In this document: positions 1-10,861 of the stretch, in pieces
Numbering within the stretch: the first letter of the stretch is position 1
Layout: the number at the start of each line of letters is the position of its first letter
Source: Stagonosporopsis chrysanthemi
Taxonomy: Eukaryota; Ascomycota; Dothideomycetes; Pleosporales; Didymellaceae
DNA: 61,711 nucleotides
Assembly: GCA_022560025.1 (NCBI GenBank)
Contig: JAFISE010000178.1
Span: 1-61,711 of the forward strand
Reading direction: 5' to 3'
Made by a program: the position numbers and the translations under genes
Notes under the pieces: generated by a model
Told to the model about the DNA's origin: nothing
What the model saw: only the letters and a program-made list of their open reading frames with translations
Database searches by the model: none

Positions 1-118
1 CACAAAAAGAACGCTCCTTTCTCCGGTTTTAACCCTCAAATCACACCCCCCCTCCCCCAATCCACCCCCCCCCATCCCCCGGATAACAACAGAACCCCCC
101 CCCCCCCCCCCCCCCCCC
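1..118. repeat. C-rich low-complexity edge with a 24-nt poly-C run
   Basis: The first 118 bases are dominated by runs of C, ending in an uninterrupted run of 24 C at 95-118. It abuts the broken end of an MFS transporter remnant read on the minus strand. No gene is seen in it. Such long homopolymers are often unstable or mis-assembled, so the junction may not be exact. Confidence 0.8.
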
Positions 119-690
119 TCGGCCAGCATTGCGAACACCACGGTCGCATCTGTTGCCAGATAGGTCTTACTAACCGCCTTCATGATGCCCGGGTAGCTCG
201 TTGAGTAGCTCCCAGCAAAGAAACCGTACGTGACAGCAGCGATGTTGCTCGGGATAACGGTGTTTAGGGCGCCGAGGCTCTTCGCGTACGTGGGGAGATA
301 GATGCTGGGGATGGAGTAGCCGGAGCCATGGAGGCTGTTGCCGAGCTGGCAGATGAAAAAGGTTTTTTTGGCCAGGAAGGAGAAGTTGAAGGCACGGTGG
401 TTGGTGCGTGGAGAGACGGGGAGGCGTGGTTTGAGGAAGAAGTAGAGTGGGGCTGTAGAGGGTGGTGTAGAAGCCGTATTTGTTGAGAAGGAATTGGAGG
501 AGCAGTGGGATCATGACGCCGCCGAGGCCGGTGCCTGCGTATGGGGAGTCAATTTTGTTGTCAAGGTAGGTCAGTCATACGATGGAAGGAGGTGTTGCTA
601 ACTTACCCATATCACCCCAAATGCCAATTCCTTCCTCCTCACAAAACGCTCGTCCACAAACGTGATTGCGGGGCTGTAAACTTAGCCCCA
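119..690 (-). pseudogene. MFS monocarboxylate-transporter-like remnant
   Basis: Minus-strand segments match the fungal SLC16/MCT-type major facilitator family, but not in one frame. One segment (about 607-660) reads FVDERFVRRKELAFGVIW. The next (about 470-534) reads TGLGGVMIPLLLQFLLNKYG. The third (about 120-440), in another frame, contains IPSIYLPTYAKSLGALNTV and FFAGSYSTSYPGIMKAV. A GTAAGT donor at 606 and an acceptor at 535 look like a retained 71-bp intron, but frame is lost across it and again near 440. A stop lies just upstream of the first segment. The C-terminal part runs into the poly-C tract. I read it as a truncated, frame-broken transporter gene. Sequencing error in the homopolymer zone could explain part of the damage. 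Family-level identification is fairly safe; the substrate is unknown. Confidence 0.6.
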
Positions 691-818
691 GCGACGAGCA
701 CATGAAAGCTGAACTTGCGTCAATGGTATTTAAGTCATGAAACCTTAATAAATCTGCACTTTCACCGCCAACACCACGCTCAATGCACCAGCCCAACTAA
801 CACACTCACACCCGCAAC

Positions 819-1884
819 CTAATGGCGCGCATGCTCCTCCTCCTCCTTACACCCACACCCATCTCCAAACGCTGCCCGCTCCTCCTTCTTCTTAAACTGC
901 CAGTCCTCAAACTTGTACTCCCTCTTCGTCAGCCCAAACTTGCCGTCCTCGCCCTTGATCACGCCCTTGCCCGCGTTCTCCACAATAGCATCCAACCATG
1001 CCGCCAGCCTGAATCCGGCCTTGGCGATCTGCTTCGTGACAACCGGAATAGCCGTCTCATAGTACGCGCCACTGATCTCCTGGTTGCGGACCGCCTCGGG
1101 CCCCGTGGGGATAACGGTGCTGCAGACGAAGGCATTTGCGTCGGCGGCCCAGCGCATGGCGGAGTCGACGGGGTTCTTGGCCTTGAGGCCCTTGGCCCAG
1201 GTGTTGGATTCCTTCTTGTAGACGCCGCGCTTGATCTCGGAGGTGAGGGTTGTAGCCCACTTCTGGGCGTTGGTGAGCGAGTAGTTGCCCGCGAGTTTCT
1301 GCGGGATCGCAGTGTCCCAGGCGGCGTGCAGGTTGGTGCGCGCGCCGTTGAAGGTCACGTTGATCAGGTTGCCGCCCACCTCGAGGTTCTCCACGTGCAG
1401 CGGCTGGTGGATGTCGCCGACGAAGTGGATCACCCATTTCAGGGCTTTTTGCTGCTCCGTCAGGCCGACGGATTTTGTCACGGCGCGCACGGAGTAGTTG
1501 GCGATGGCGGATACGATGCAGCCTTCCTCCGGGCAGTCACGCTCGTAGTTCACGTTGCAGGAGGTAGGGGGGCTGTCCAGGGCGTCGATGTAATGGTAGG
1601 GTGAGCTGAAGCCGCCTTCGGCCGTGTAGCGGTAGCTATCGGCCTGGATTGTTGTCAGTGGAGGACTATACATCCTTTGGCTGCGAAATATGTACCCATG
1701 TAGCAACCTTCGCCAGGTAGTCAGCCGAGGTATCGTTCAAAATACGCTGAGCAAACTTCTTGGTGTCCTGGGAGACGAGGTTCTGTGCAATGTATGCGAC
1801 GGTCGTGTGGCCGAGCGAGCCCCAAGCGTAGGCCGAGGGAGCAGCAGCCATGCCGGCCAGGACTGTAGACTTGAGGTGGACCAT
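819..1884 (-). CDS. Secreted S1/P1 nuclease
   Basis: Zinc-dependent, single-strand-preferring endonuclease of the S1/P1 family (3'-nucleotidase/nuclease), predicted to be secreted. Two exons, 1884-1696 and 1643-819, are joined over a 52-bp intron (GTACAT...CAG) and give 337 aa. Residues 1-20 form a signal peptide; mature Trp21 would be the N-terminal zinc ligand typical of the family. The expected zinc ligands are all visible: W21, H26 (WGSLGH), D65, H80 (HYIDALD), H136/D140/H146 (HFVGDIHQPLH) and H169/D173 (NLHAAWD). The length fits fungal S1 nucleases (about 290-340 aa). The chosen ATG puts the signal peptide first; an upstream in-frame ATG would bury it. A TATA-like stretch lies about 55-60 nt upstream. 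The antisense strand is open by chance of codon use. The family is certain; the exact biological role (phosphate scavenging, extracellular nucleic-acid degradation) is inferred. Confidence 0.95.
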
Positions 1885-1937
1885 ATTGTCAGGCGAGCGA
1901 TTGTGAGTCGATGCTGGAGCAAAGTCTGGGCGGGCGT

Positions 1938-1946
1938 GTATATATA
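1938..1946 (-). promoter_or_regulatory. TATA-like element of the S1 nuclease gene
   Basis: An alternating TATATATA stretch lies about 55-60 nt upstream of the nuclease ATG (1884), read on the minus strand. Spacing fits a TATA box, but fungal promoters vary, so this is a suggestion only. Confidence 0.35.
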
Positions 1947-2354
1947 CTGCTCCTCGGCATGTAGAAGGAGTCAATGCGCTCACTTATCAACGATATCGGC
2001 CATGTCCGTCCGTCGCCACACGCACTTCTTCCAAGATCTGGGGTATCGAAATGAACGATGATATGCAGGTCCGCGGTGCGCTAATCGTGTTAGGAAGGTG
2101 CTTGGCAGAGGATCCCATTCTAGCCAATCTGTGGCAGGAACGTGTGAGGAATGATTGGCTGGGCCAAGCAGACTCATCGGAGACAAAATATGGAGATAGT
2201 AAACGGGAGTGATGGTCTGTGTACAATGAGTTAGGCGGTGTGGTGGAGATGTTTACAAAGCGTGCTCATGGTAAATTCTATCATTCGTGGAAACTAGGGT
2301 ATCTCTAGGCTGGAAGTGTTCGCCAAACTCCAATGTATGCGTGTATGTACAAGT
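1947..2354. other. Intergenic, nuclease promoter and derlin 3' flank
   Basis: Between two same-strand genes. Short open stretches on both strands have no recognisable protein similarity. I see no RNA gene or repeat. Confidence 0.6.
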
Positions 2355-3222
2355 CTACTGTGCCGGAACGGCGTCTGGGATAGCCTCATTGGGGTTCTGC
2401 TCGTGGTCTACTAGTGTATCTTCTTCCTGCGTCTCTTCCGTAGGTGCCGGGGCACCGTCAAAGAGGCGGATCCACCACGCCGGAGGGTCGAGAGGGCTGC
2501 GGCCGTTGTGGAGTGGAGGGAATATATCGTTAAAGTAGTACCAGACTATTAATGTTAGCTGGTAGCAGTTAGAGAAGGACACGAGAAGTGAACATACTGT
2601 GGCCGACAACGATGCCGCACATCTCGTCCTTGGGCACAGTGCCATGCATGACGACGCTGAAGCCCAGCAGGACCCACGGCAGGTACGGCGCCTTGAAAAC
2701 GAGCAGACCCAGAAAGCTGAGCATCGTGTCTGGGTTCTTGCGGCTCCAGATGTAGATGAGGGTGCTGGAAAGCGCCGACCCCAGGAACGCCATGCTGAAC
2801 ATGGGCGCAATGCATAGCAGCAGCGTCGACGCGAAGGTGAGGAGCCAGGAGAAGTGCGCCGGCGAGCGTCCAGAGCTCTCTTCGAGGAGGCGCGAGTAGC
2901 GCTGGAGGAAGTAGATGTGGTAGAGGAGGTCCAGCGAGAGCGGGCCGAAGTAGAAGAAGGTAGTGAAAAGTCGCCAGTACTGTTGCAGTGTTAGCAGCGT
3001 GCCATGTATCAAAACCAGAGGTGGATGGACCTGGCTCCTAAAGAAGACGGCGCGCACGCTGTAGAACAGCTGGAACGGCGAGATGATGTGGCATTGCACC
3101 AGCACAGAGGCACTCAGCGCAACCGTCATCCACCAGCGCGTACAGACGGGCATCTCGTAGAACCACTGCTCTAACGGGAAACCGCCCATCATTCCGTCCC
3201 CGCCTTGCAGCGCTTGTGCCAT
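2355..3222 (-). CDS. Derlin / Der1-like ER-associated degradation protein
   Basis: Rhomboid-like pseudoprotease of the derlin family, part of the ER membrane machinery that moves misfolded proteins to the cytosol for degradation. Three exons (3222-3031, 2979-2598, 2545-2355) give 254 aa. The 51-bp intron begins GTCCAT (a weak donor) and ends ACAG. The 52-bp intron has GTATGT...TAG and reconstitutes Ile in GHIWYYFNDIFPP. Family hallmarks are the N-terminal W-F-Y-E-M-P-V-x-T-R-W segment, YWRLFTTFFYFGPLS directly after intron 1, several hydrophobic segments, and the conserved GHIWYYFND-type stretch near residue 195 before a polar acidic tail. No catalytic Ser-His dyad is apparent, as expected for derlins. 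It is divergent from the CENP-A gene (549 bp between start codons). Der1 versus Dfm1 cannot be settled; no SHP-box motif was recognised in the tail. Confidence 0.92.
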
Positions 3223-3771
3223 GTTGGGTTGTGCTGCGTGTGTGGGTGGTACGTTGGGGCAGCGGTGATGTGGAGAGCAGCAGACAATACTTCTATAGGC
3301 AACAGTTCCAGGCAGAAAGTATCTACAAGTAGTGAAAGAGCGAGTGAACGGCGGACTGCTGCCACCTCACGCGCATCGTCAATGGTCCGAGGCTCCGTAA
3401 GGCTACGTAACCAAACGCCAAGCTCGGCGCCGGGTTGATCAAATCAGATAAGATAAGATGCACCTATCGCACCTCCCGCCGCAATTGTTTGGCTGGTCCA
3501 AGCTCCTGCTTTCCTGCCAGCCCCCCGGTTGAGATCGAAGCACAATAGGACCAAGGCACGTTCGCCCGCGCGCAGCCAACCCCTACACGCCCTGCCATAT
3601 TGCTAGTCCTCGTCGCATTGTGACCTCAACGCCCCTCGAACACTGTACCCGCGCCTGCGCATTGCGCCGACTGTTTGCACCGCGCCCTCGACGCGCCCCG
3701 GACGCGCCGCGGCACCGCCCTCCACCACACCTTCCTTCACCGTCCCCCATAACACCACCCGCACCTGCGCC
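3223..3771. promoter_or_regulatory. Shared divergent promoter of derlin and CENP-A
   Basis: A 549-bp region between two divergent start codons. At 3443-3460 it holds ATCAGATAAGATAAGATG: overlapping GATA sites whose first nine bases match the ATCWGATAA consensus known for SreA/Fep1-type iron-regulatory GATA factors, followed by TATC at 3464-3467. The part close to CENP-A is C-rich. A regulatory role is inferred from the motif only. Confidence 0.4.
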
Positions 3772-4383
3772 ATGCCGCCCAAATCGCCTGCAAAGTCGCC
3801 CGGCCGGAAGAACAAAGCGCGCCCCTCGCGCGGCGGCGCACGCGTCTCGACTGGTGCGCGGCGCGAGAGCGGGAAGAGACTCGGTGCGCCGGGGCCTGCG
3901 CCGCAGCGCACAAAGCGGTACAAGCCAGGCACTGTTGCGCTGAGAGAGATACGCAAGTACCAGAAAACGACGGACTTGCTGTTGTTGAAATTGCCGTTCC
4001 AGAGATTGGTGAGTGCGCACTCCACCTCACCCTGCCTTATTCGCTCTTCACGAGCGACGGTCGCTGCGTAATGAACAAAGCATCACCCTGGATATATTTT
4101 GGTGCTCAGGCTACGGGCTCAGAGGTATACGAACCACAAAGGAGAACCACTGACCGGCAATGCACAGGTCCGTGAAATCGCCCAATCCGTCTCTGGCGAC
4201 GACGGCCCCAATAGATGGCAATCGCAAGCCATCTTCGCGCTGCAAGAAGCCACCGAAGCCTTCCTGGTCAACCTCTTCCACGACGCAAATCTGTGCGCCA
4301 TCCACGCCAAGCGCGTCACCATTCAGCAGAAGGACATCCAGCTCGCAAGACGGCTGCGGGCCGCATGGGGCGCGCCGGTGTGA
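3772..4383 (+). CDS. CENP-A (cnp1/CSE4 orthologue): Centromeric histone H3 variant (CENP-A/CenH3)
   Basis: H3 variant that marks centromeric nucleosomes and nucleates the kinetochore. Exon 1 is 3772-4008, exon 2 is 4168-4383, giving 150 aa. The 159-bp intron (GTGAGT...CTGAC...CACAG, phase 0) falls exactly between PFQRL and VREIAQ, inside the helix-1 entry. The N-tail (residues 1-50) is Lys/Arg/Pro-rich and unlike canonical H3 (no ARTKQTARK). The fold core follows: REIRKYQKTTDLLLLKLPFQ, VREIAQSV, ALQEATEAFLVNLFHDANLC, AIHAKRVTIQQKDIQLARRL. Loop 1 (SGDDGPNRWQS) is longer than in H3 and lacks the KTDLRF sequence, and IQQKD replaces IMPKD; both are CENP-A traits. The short C-terminal extension ends AAWGAPV. 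Identity is secure; the intron is long compared with its neighbours. Confidence 0.95.
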
Positions 4384-5239
4384 GGTAGAGGTACTGAGAC
4401 GACAGGGGAGGTGAATAGACAGTGGAAGACCAAAGATTTGAAATGATCGGATTGGACATGTCCATGCAAGGTATTGGACCGATGGCCAGACACCCACTGC
4501 ACAGTCCCGGGAGTGGACTGCTCGCCCAGTGGCGTGTTGCAGGCGAGGACAGGGATGGGGACAGGCGTTTACGGCGTGCCACTATCTGGCGTTGGCCCAG
4601 AAATTGACGCTTTTATTTGCTACGATGCCATTGTGCTGTTTCTGTAGTTCCACTCGAACGCTGTAGTCCTGCTCTAGCCAGAAGACACGACTTGACTTCA
4701 CTCCACTCCGCACTGCGACTGATACGTACATTCCATGCGCAGTTGGTTTGGCTTGTGTACATACAGCTGTAGGCTAGCAGCACCTGCAAATCGACAGTCG
4801 CTGTTTTGTCTCTGAGTCGGCATGATGCAGAAGCAGATACATGATGCAGACGCAGACGCAGAAACAGGCAGTCAACCCATTGATCAGTCGTCTGTGCACC
4901 AACACGAGAGTCAAGAACAGCGACCAGTCGCCATGATGTCGTTCCCCACGAGCTCGGGAAGGGAATAATCGCGCCGACACAGCACAAACGAAGGGCGTGG
5001 AGGAACTCATCCAAGACCTGGAGCAAATGTACCAGAGAGTCCCGTAGCAACTCGTCCAAAATCAGTAGCAAAACTCACAGCGCCTCGAGTCCGAAATCCC
5101 AACACAACGAAACACTCGTATGTCTGAAGAGGTCGTATTTATTGTGTATTACAGTACCCAAAAAACGCCAGGACCGGGGATATATACGCGTTGAACATGT
5201 ATGTCTCAAAAACAAGACCGTTACGATTACGGCAGCGTG
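4384..5239. other. Intergenic, convergent 3' flanks
   Basis: 856 bp between the ends of two convergent genes. The open stretches of 60-150 codons here have no recognisable motif and are probably chance. No repeat or RNA gene was seen. Confidence 0.6.
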
Positions 5240-6602
5240 TCAGTTGAGCCAGCTCTCACCGCGGCAGTCGGTGTCGCTCGCGGTGTCTGAGTCTCGGTCT
5301 GCGTATTCAGCACCACTCTGGCCGGTGTACGCATATTGCGTGTGCGTTTCTCCCATTGTAGCGGCGTGCTCACCGGCATGCCCACCACTCCTCTGCTCCA
5401 CCTCGCGCGTAATCGTCGTCGTCTGCCAAATCCCGTCTTGCGGATCTCTACTAACCGCCACCCCAATTTCCTCATCGCTTCCCCTCCCCCTAAAACTCCG
5501 CTCACTCCCCGCGTCCCCCCTCTCATCAATCGGCTCGATCCTCGTCCAGATACCCTCTTTGCCAAATGCATCGTTCTGCCCCCCAATGGCCGTGAGCGCG
5601 ATACTCCTCCGCGCGGTGCCGTTGGCAGTGGGAATGTGTTTGAGGGTGCTGGGCGCGAGTGAGCGGCCGCGGGAGTTGCTGTACGAGGAAACTTTCTCGC
5701 GGAAGAAGACGCGCAGGACAGGGATAGAGGCGCCGATGATGGCGACGGCGGTTTCGACTGCGGTCCAGATGGTGACGTCTTTGCCATTGTAGGAGAAGTC
5801 GCCTTGGCGAAGTTGGATTACGTAGACGCCTTTGACAATGGCGCAGACACCGGCTCTGGGGAGGGTTAGTGCGTGCTGGTGTGGAGGAGGTGGGGGAGGT
5901 GGAGGGAGAGAAGACGTACAGCAATCCCATGCTCATGGCAATACCGACACCGATCTTCTCGCGCGTGCGCATCTGTAGCCCCCAGATGAGTGTCCACGGA
6001 ATGAGCGCGAGGTAGAAGTCGGCGGCTGCGCACCACGCGGCGTTGAAGATGCCGTAGTTAACTGTAACGACGGCGTCCCAGCAGTGCCCGGGGATTTCGG
6101 GGTTCCAGGCTTTGGCGGTCGGCGTGCAGGAGATCCATGTGATGAAGGCCGAGGGCAGCATGAAGAGGAAGAGCGTCACGACGGAGAACCAAACTGTCCA
6201 TCTGATCTTGCCTGTCGTGAGGCGGAGGAGAGTGACGCCGAAGGAGATCTTGGAGAAGGTTGAGGCAAAGCAGGAGATAGAGGCGCCGATGGATGTATAT
6301 AAGGCAATGGTGAGGACGTTGTTAGGGTCGATATCGACGGTCCGTTTGCCAAATCCAAGCAGTTGGCCCATTTGTGTTATTATGGCTTCGGTGAGAAGGA
6401 GAACCTGCTGTACGTAAGTGAATGATCAATGCGAAACCAAGTGCTTGCTTACCCAAGAAGCAATTAGAATCCAATCATCCCACCACAACCCTTGCCGTCG
6501 ACTGAGCTTCGCATATATTCGCAGCCCCAAGAAGCCTCCACACAGAAATGTCAGCCACCATGTAATCCCCATGATCAGGGGGCCATTGTCGGGTACGCCC
6601 AT
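5240..6602 (-). CDS. Fungal rhodopsin-domain 7-TM integral membrane protein
   Basis: Member of the large Pezizomycotina family with the Fung_rhodopsin (PTH11-related) seven-helix domain; ligands and coupling are mostly unknown. Exons are 6602-6453, 6407-5920 and 5855-5240 (introns 45 and 64 bp), giving 417 aa. The acceptor of intron 1 could equally be 3 nt later. Conserved features are the first helix MGITWWLTFLCGGFLGLRIY, then RRQGLWWDDWILIASW (the family's WDDW motif), the ISKISFGVTLLRL-type helix, WNPEIPGHCWD with the extracellular Cys, FNAAWCAAADFYLALIPW, MRTREKIGVGIAMSMG and AGVCAIVKGVYV. Helix 7 is followed by a long polar C-tail (about 150 aa) rich in Ser, Thr, Arg and Asp, presumably cytosolic. 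No CFEM domain precedes it, so it is not a classic PTH11 receptor. Function is unassigned. Confidence 0.88.
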
Positions 6603-8613
6603 GGCTGCTACGAGCAGGCTTGCTCAACCCTGCGGCCGCTCGGAGGAATAGTAGCAAGCATGCGCTGCACGGATCTACGAAGATCAGGTAGAAGAAGCAA
6701 GGCCGTTTTGAGAACAATCACAGTGTGTGGGGAAGGAAGAGGAACATGATCCTCCCGATGGGACCGCGCGCGGTGCGCAACAAGGGTCTTAAGACGTAGG
6801 AGTGTCAGACATCCATGGCTGCAACCCTGCCGGCACCGCAATATGTTCCGGCACAAAAGGAGCTCAAGGCGCGCAATCCCATCCCGGACAGCTTGACACC
6901 CAAAAGTGGCGTGCACGGCATTTCTGCTAGGCTCATCGCTGTTGAAAGGTGGAGATGCCATTCGTAGTTCCCCTTCCGATCCCAGCGACCAATCTGGTTG
7001 GCTGCACAGAATAGCTTGTACCAGGTTCATTCTGGGGGCGACGGCACCGTGTCGGTTTGGAAGCTCGTGAAGCGGAAATGCGGCCAACTAACCGCCTTCA
7101 GCTAATGTAAAATGCAAGAACGGAGAAGCGAGAGATGCAAACGGGAGCTGTATGTCTCGCGGTCCCATCTTGCCGGACATGCTGCAGGCCGCAAGGTCCT
7201 TCCGCATCTGAGCCAGTTGTTGCCTTTGATGGTGCGGTTCTGATGAGCAACATGGACGTTATGGATCCCTGCGGATCGCCACACAGCCGAAGCCATTGTT
7301 GCTGACGCGCGTCGGACCGACTTTTCGATCGAAGATCCCGGCGGCCAGATGCGCTTCGTTTGAACACCTTCCCTGTTCGCAGATTGCTGCGAGCCGTGTC
7401 TGGCTTAGCAATGCATGCGGAACCCATCGACATCATGATCCTCTGCAAACAGCACGTCGTCTCGAGGTCAGAAATCTGCGCATTACCTAGTTGAGAGCCG
7501 CTGTTGTATTGTTGTTGTTTCGAGCTGAGACGATACAATCTTTGGGCGTACTAACGAACGACCGTAGAGATAGAGTTTGCATTTACAGGCACAGCCCTGT
7601 AGTCGGTTAAGAACCTCCGAAACTCTGCCGGCCACTAAACTCTTTCTTGTCAGTGAGACTCTACCTCCATGATTCGAGAAGGTTGCATGGTACATGCAGA
7701 TGGCACAGCGAAGCAACTCTTCTATAGGATGATGTCTGCCCAACAAGATGGTGCACTATCTCTTTGGCGCTGATGGACTCAAACTTTAAGCTCAGCGGCC
7801 CGAGCGGCAAGGACATTTGACTGCCACGCGCCGGAGCAATTCGACCGAAGCCTTGAATCCGGCACAGTACCAAAAAATGCAAGTGGTATGCACGAAAGCG
7901 AAAATCACGTGCGTGTATTCGCCTGGTCTTCAAGGCTGATCATCTCGTGTTGCGTTGTACCACGACTCGAAAAGCTCAAGAGCTTGCGTATTGAAGCCCA
8001 AGCGGAGTCGTTGAGTATGCGTTTCGAAAGGTTGCTATGAGTAATTGCTTCGAACCCCTTGAAATTCACAGTCTGCACGAGTCTTGCCGTGAGCGAGCTC
8101 GGTAACCCCCATATGGGTGTGGCTTGTTCGGGCGTCCCGGAACGACTCAAGTGGCAAGATGGCATTCATATGTGCCATACTGCCGACAATAGTCCACGAC
8201 GTGAACTGCTCTATCCCCAGAAAAAGGAGGGACAGGTGTTGCACCGACTCAGGGTCCGGACGAGTCAAGGACATCGTGGTGCATTGGCCGCTGTGACGTG
8301 CTACGCTGCTGGCTGGGGAAGAAGCTCATCGAACCTTCAAAAATTGTCGGTGCCACGCTAACTCATGTGTTCGGTTTATTTACTTTTAATGGTAAGATGA
8401 GGAAAGGCCAATGCCCTGCGCTGAGTCCGAGGTGATAGAGACTGGGTTGGTGCGCTGTTGTGCGCATGTTATAGGAGGTTGCGGGGCGTGGAGATTCCTT
8501 TCTGCCAGATCAGAAACCTCGCAATATCTAACTATTTTCAACGACTCAAGTTCCGCCTCTCGCTGCTCAGGCGCGCTTTCCTCGACGAGAATGGCGCGAC
8601 TGCAGGCCTCCAA
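6603..8613. other. 2-kb stretch without a recognisable gene
   Basis: Separates the rhodopsin-domain gene start from the Ale1-type acyltransferase 3' end. Several overlapping open stretches of 60-160 codons occur on both strands. None has a recognisable motif, a splice-consistent continuation or a neighbour-like coding bias. It could hold an unrecognised small or noncoding gene. Confidence 0.5.
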
Positions 8614-10548
8614 TTACTTCTTGAACTCCTTTATCTTATCCTGGATAGCGGTCTTGACATCGAAGCCTTGAAGCGTACTGCCTCGACGTTTTCGCTCTGC
8701 TATCTCGTACTTGACCTGTGCCACGATCGCATCAAGCTCCGCTTCTGGGTCATCTGCGATACCTAGCGTGGGGGCTTTCCTGCTACTTGCAGTACTGGTC
8801 GCTGTATTTGTCCTCGTGATATTGTCCTTCTTGATCTCTTCTTTCGCAATCTGCTCGATGTTGGACATATCTACCTCGACAGCAGATTTGGGTCCTGCCC
8901 GACCTGATTGACGTTGCTGCAGCAGCTTACGGAAAGGCAGAGACCGAGAGAACAGGCCATATGAGCCAGCGACACCAATGAGAGTGTAGAAGTATACCCG
9001 CGACCAAACTTTGAGAGTGTCTGAGAAGCCCAAAAGGATGAATGGAGCGACGGTGAAGGAAAAGGCCAACTGTGTAAGGAAGAAGGTGAAGATGTCGTAA
9101 TATATCTTGGTCGGCAGGGACGCTTTGCCGTCAGCGGCGAGAAAGAGGGGACGAACAAGTCGTCGGCCGCCTGTTTGTGTTACCTTCTGAACCGACTATT
9201 CTGGATCTATGTACTTACTTTTGGCAGCTGCTTGCAAAAGGGCGGCCAGCACGAAAGCCATATAATAACCGGGGTAAAAGCCATGCCAGAACGCGCTAGT
9301 GACGAATGTTGCAAGCGTAGCACCGAAGCCTGGCTTCTGTCCCTTTGGTGTGACGCGAAGATACATGTAATTACGCAGCCACAGATTAGTGTTGATGTTC
9401 CATTCACCCAGAAAGGCGCGTGTATTTTGAGCGGTCTCGATAGCGATCGGGCGAATATTGGTGAGACGATCCCATTTCGCGCGGCCAGTCTTAGGGTCGA
9501 CACCGTTGTACCCAATACCAGACAGAATGCAGGCACCTTCAGACAGACTCCACACACCGTAGTACTTCATGCGAACTGTAAGGCCGAGCATGTAAAGCTG
9601 CCAGACCCTTCGTAGGAAACCGTACTGCATGTAGTCGTCACTGAGATAGAATGACGGATAGTACCAGGCTGAGAACTTGAGGAATGCAACAATCCACAGT
9701 GTACCATAAACACCTTTGATGGTTGCGGGAGTACCGCTGCGAGGGATCTTGCGCTTCTTCCTTGTGGGTGGTGCCTTTGACGGATCCACTCCTGGTGGGA
9801 GCGTGAACATGGTAGTAGTGATATACTGACTGTAGTCACAGTAGTCAAAGGCTGGACCAGCCATCAGACCTGGGAAAAAGAGAACGTATCCGGCATAGTC
9901 CAAAATGCTGGGCATTGTCCTGACAGCATGCTCTTTTTGGAAGTCGGAGAGTTCTACTTCCGGGAGACGACCGTCTTGAACGTTCCAGCAGAAAGCGGTC
10001 AACTTCATGACAAGGACCATCTGAGCACCGGAGATGTCAACCGCCCCAGGATCGTCGACTGATTGACGGATGATGTGGTTCATAGACATGTGACCCATCA
10101 AGAAGACGAACCCGATCCAAGGCATAAATGGCGAGTCTATCTTGGATGCAATCACGTGTGCGCCAGCAGCGCTGATGAACAGCGTTCGTAGACCAGCCCA
10201 TAGATCGAATAAGCCAACGAGGTAGAACATGCCAACACTATCCAGTCAGCCCAGAATGCCGTGAGTAGAAGAGCAGAGCTTACGCTATGATAAAAGCGTT
10301 CTTTTGCCATGGCGTCTTGTCCGGTATCCGTTTAAGAATACCGGCTAAGGGATATGAGAGGTAGAATGAGAAGACGAGCTTGACTATTGGTCATCAGTAT
10401 GGCACATGTAAGAGAGCGGCCAAGCTCACGCTCGTCTGCTGATGTTCCAAGTGAGCTGCCGACATATTCAAACGCTGCCTCGAGCTGTTAGTAAGCGTTC
10501 CTGTTCCAGATTGATGCGGAACTTGCGCGCGTTGATGTAGGGTAACAT
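8614..10548 (-). CDS. ALE1: MBOAT lysophospholipid acyltransferase (Ale1/Slc4/Lpt1 type)
   Basis: Membrane-bound O-acyltransferase of the ER that reacylates lysophospholipids from acyl-CoA (Lands cycle). Five exons (10548-10527, 10474-10430, 10383-10284, 10237-9219, 9170-8614) give 580 aa. Exon 1 is only 22 bp; intron 1 starts GCAAGT and ends GGCAG, a GC-AG intron whose removal restores MLPYINAPFEYVG, the usual Ale1 N-terminus. Introns 2-4 are 46, 46 and 48 bp. Conserved blocks are LVFSFYLSYPLAGILKRIPD, NHIIRQ, KLTAFCWNVQDGR, FFPGLMAGPAFDYCDY, WNINTNLWLRNYMYLRV and TSAFWHGFYPGYY, with the invariant MBOAT histidine at H374. The last 120 residues are polar and Lys-rich, ending KIKEFKK. Divergent from the CWC27 gene. 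Family and subtype are confident; the N-terminal exon model rests on conservation and splice consensus. Confidence 0.93.
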
Positions 10549-10861
10549 CTTGTGAAGGTGAAGAACGTGCGCAGACTTAGGAGAGCAAGAGGTGAAGGAA
10601 CTGATGTGCGTGGTGTGCTTGTTATTTTCAAATCGTCCGCATGTTCAGCTGCGTCTCGATGTGCGAATAATCTTGACGGTTCCTGGCACGCAGAGTAAAG
10701 GTGGCAGTAGCCTGTGACGTCGTCACGCTAACAATTTTTACGCTACGTTCAATTAAGCAAAGCTTGCGGCTTCAGAGCGGTAAGACGCGGCAGATTCGAT
10801 CAACACCAGCGAAAGTTCACGATGCGCCTGATGCTGTCCACAGCATCTGCAAGCCGCCAGC
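10549..10861. promoter_or_regulatory. Divergent promoter of ALE1 and CWC27
   Basis: 313 bp between two divergent start codons. It contains TGACGTC at 10715-10721 followed by GTCA, one base away from a full CRE palindrome (ATF/CREB-type site). No TATA box stands out. Confidence 0.35.

Noticed and set aside
822..1604. 260-codon plus-strand open frame opposite the S1 nuclease
   Set aside because: It lies entirely antisense to a gene with complete family motifs; composition is Leu/Val/Gly-repetitive without any motif. Codon-bias shadow.
6608..7538. Open frames of 146-159 codons on the minus strand
   Set aside because: No family motif, no convincing splice continuation, Arg/Ser/Leu-biased random-like composition.
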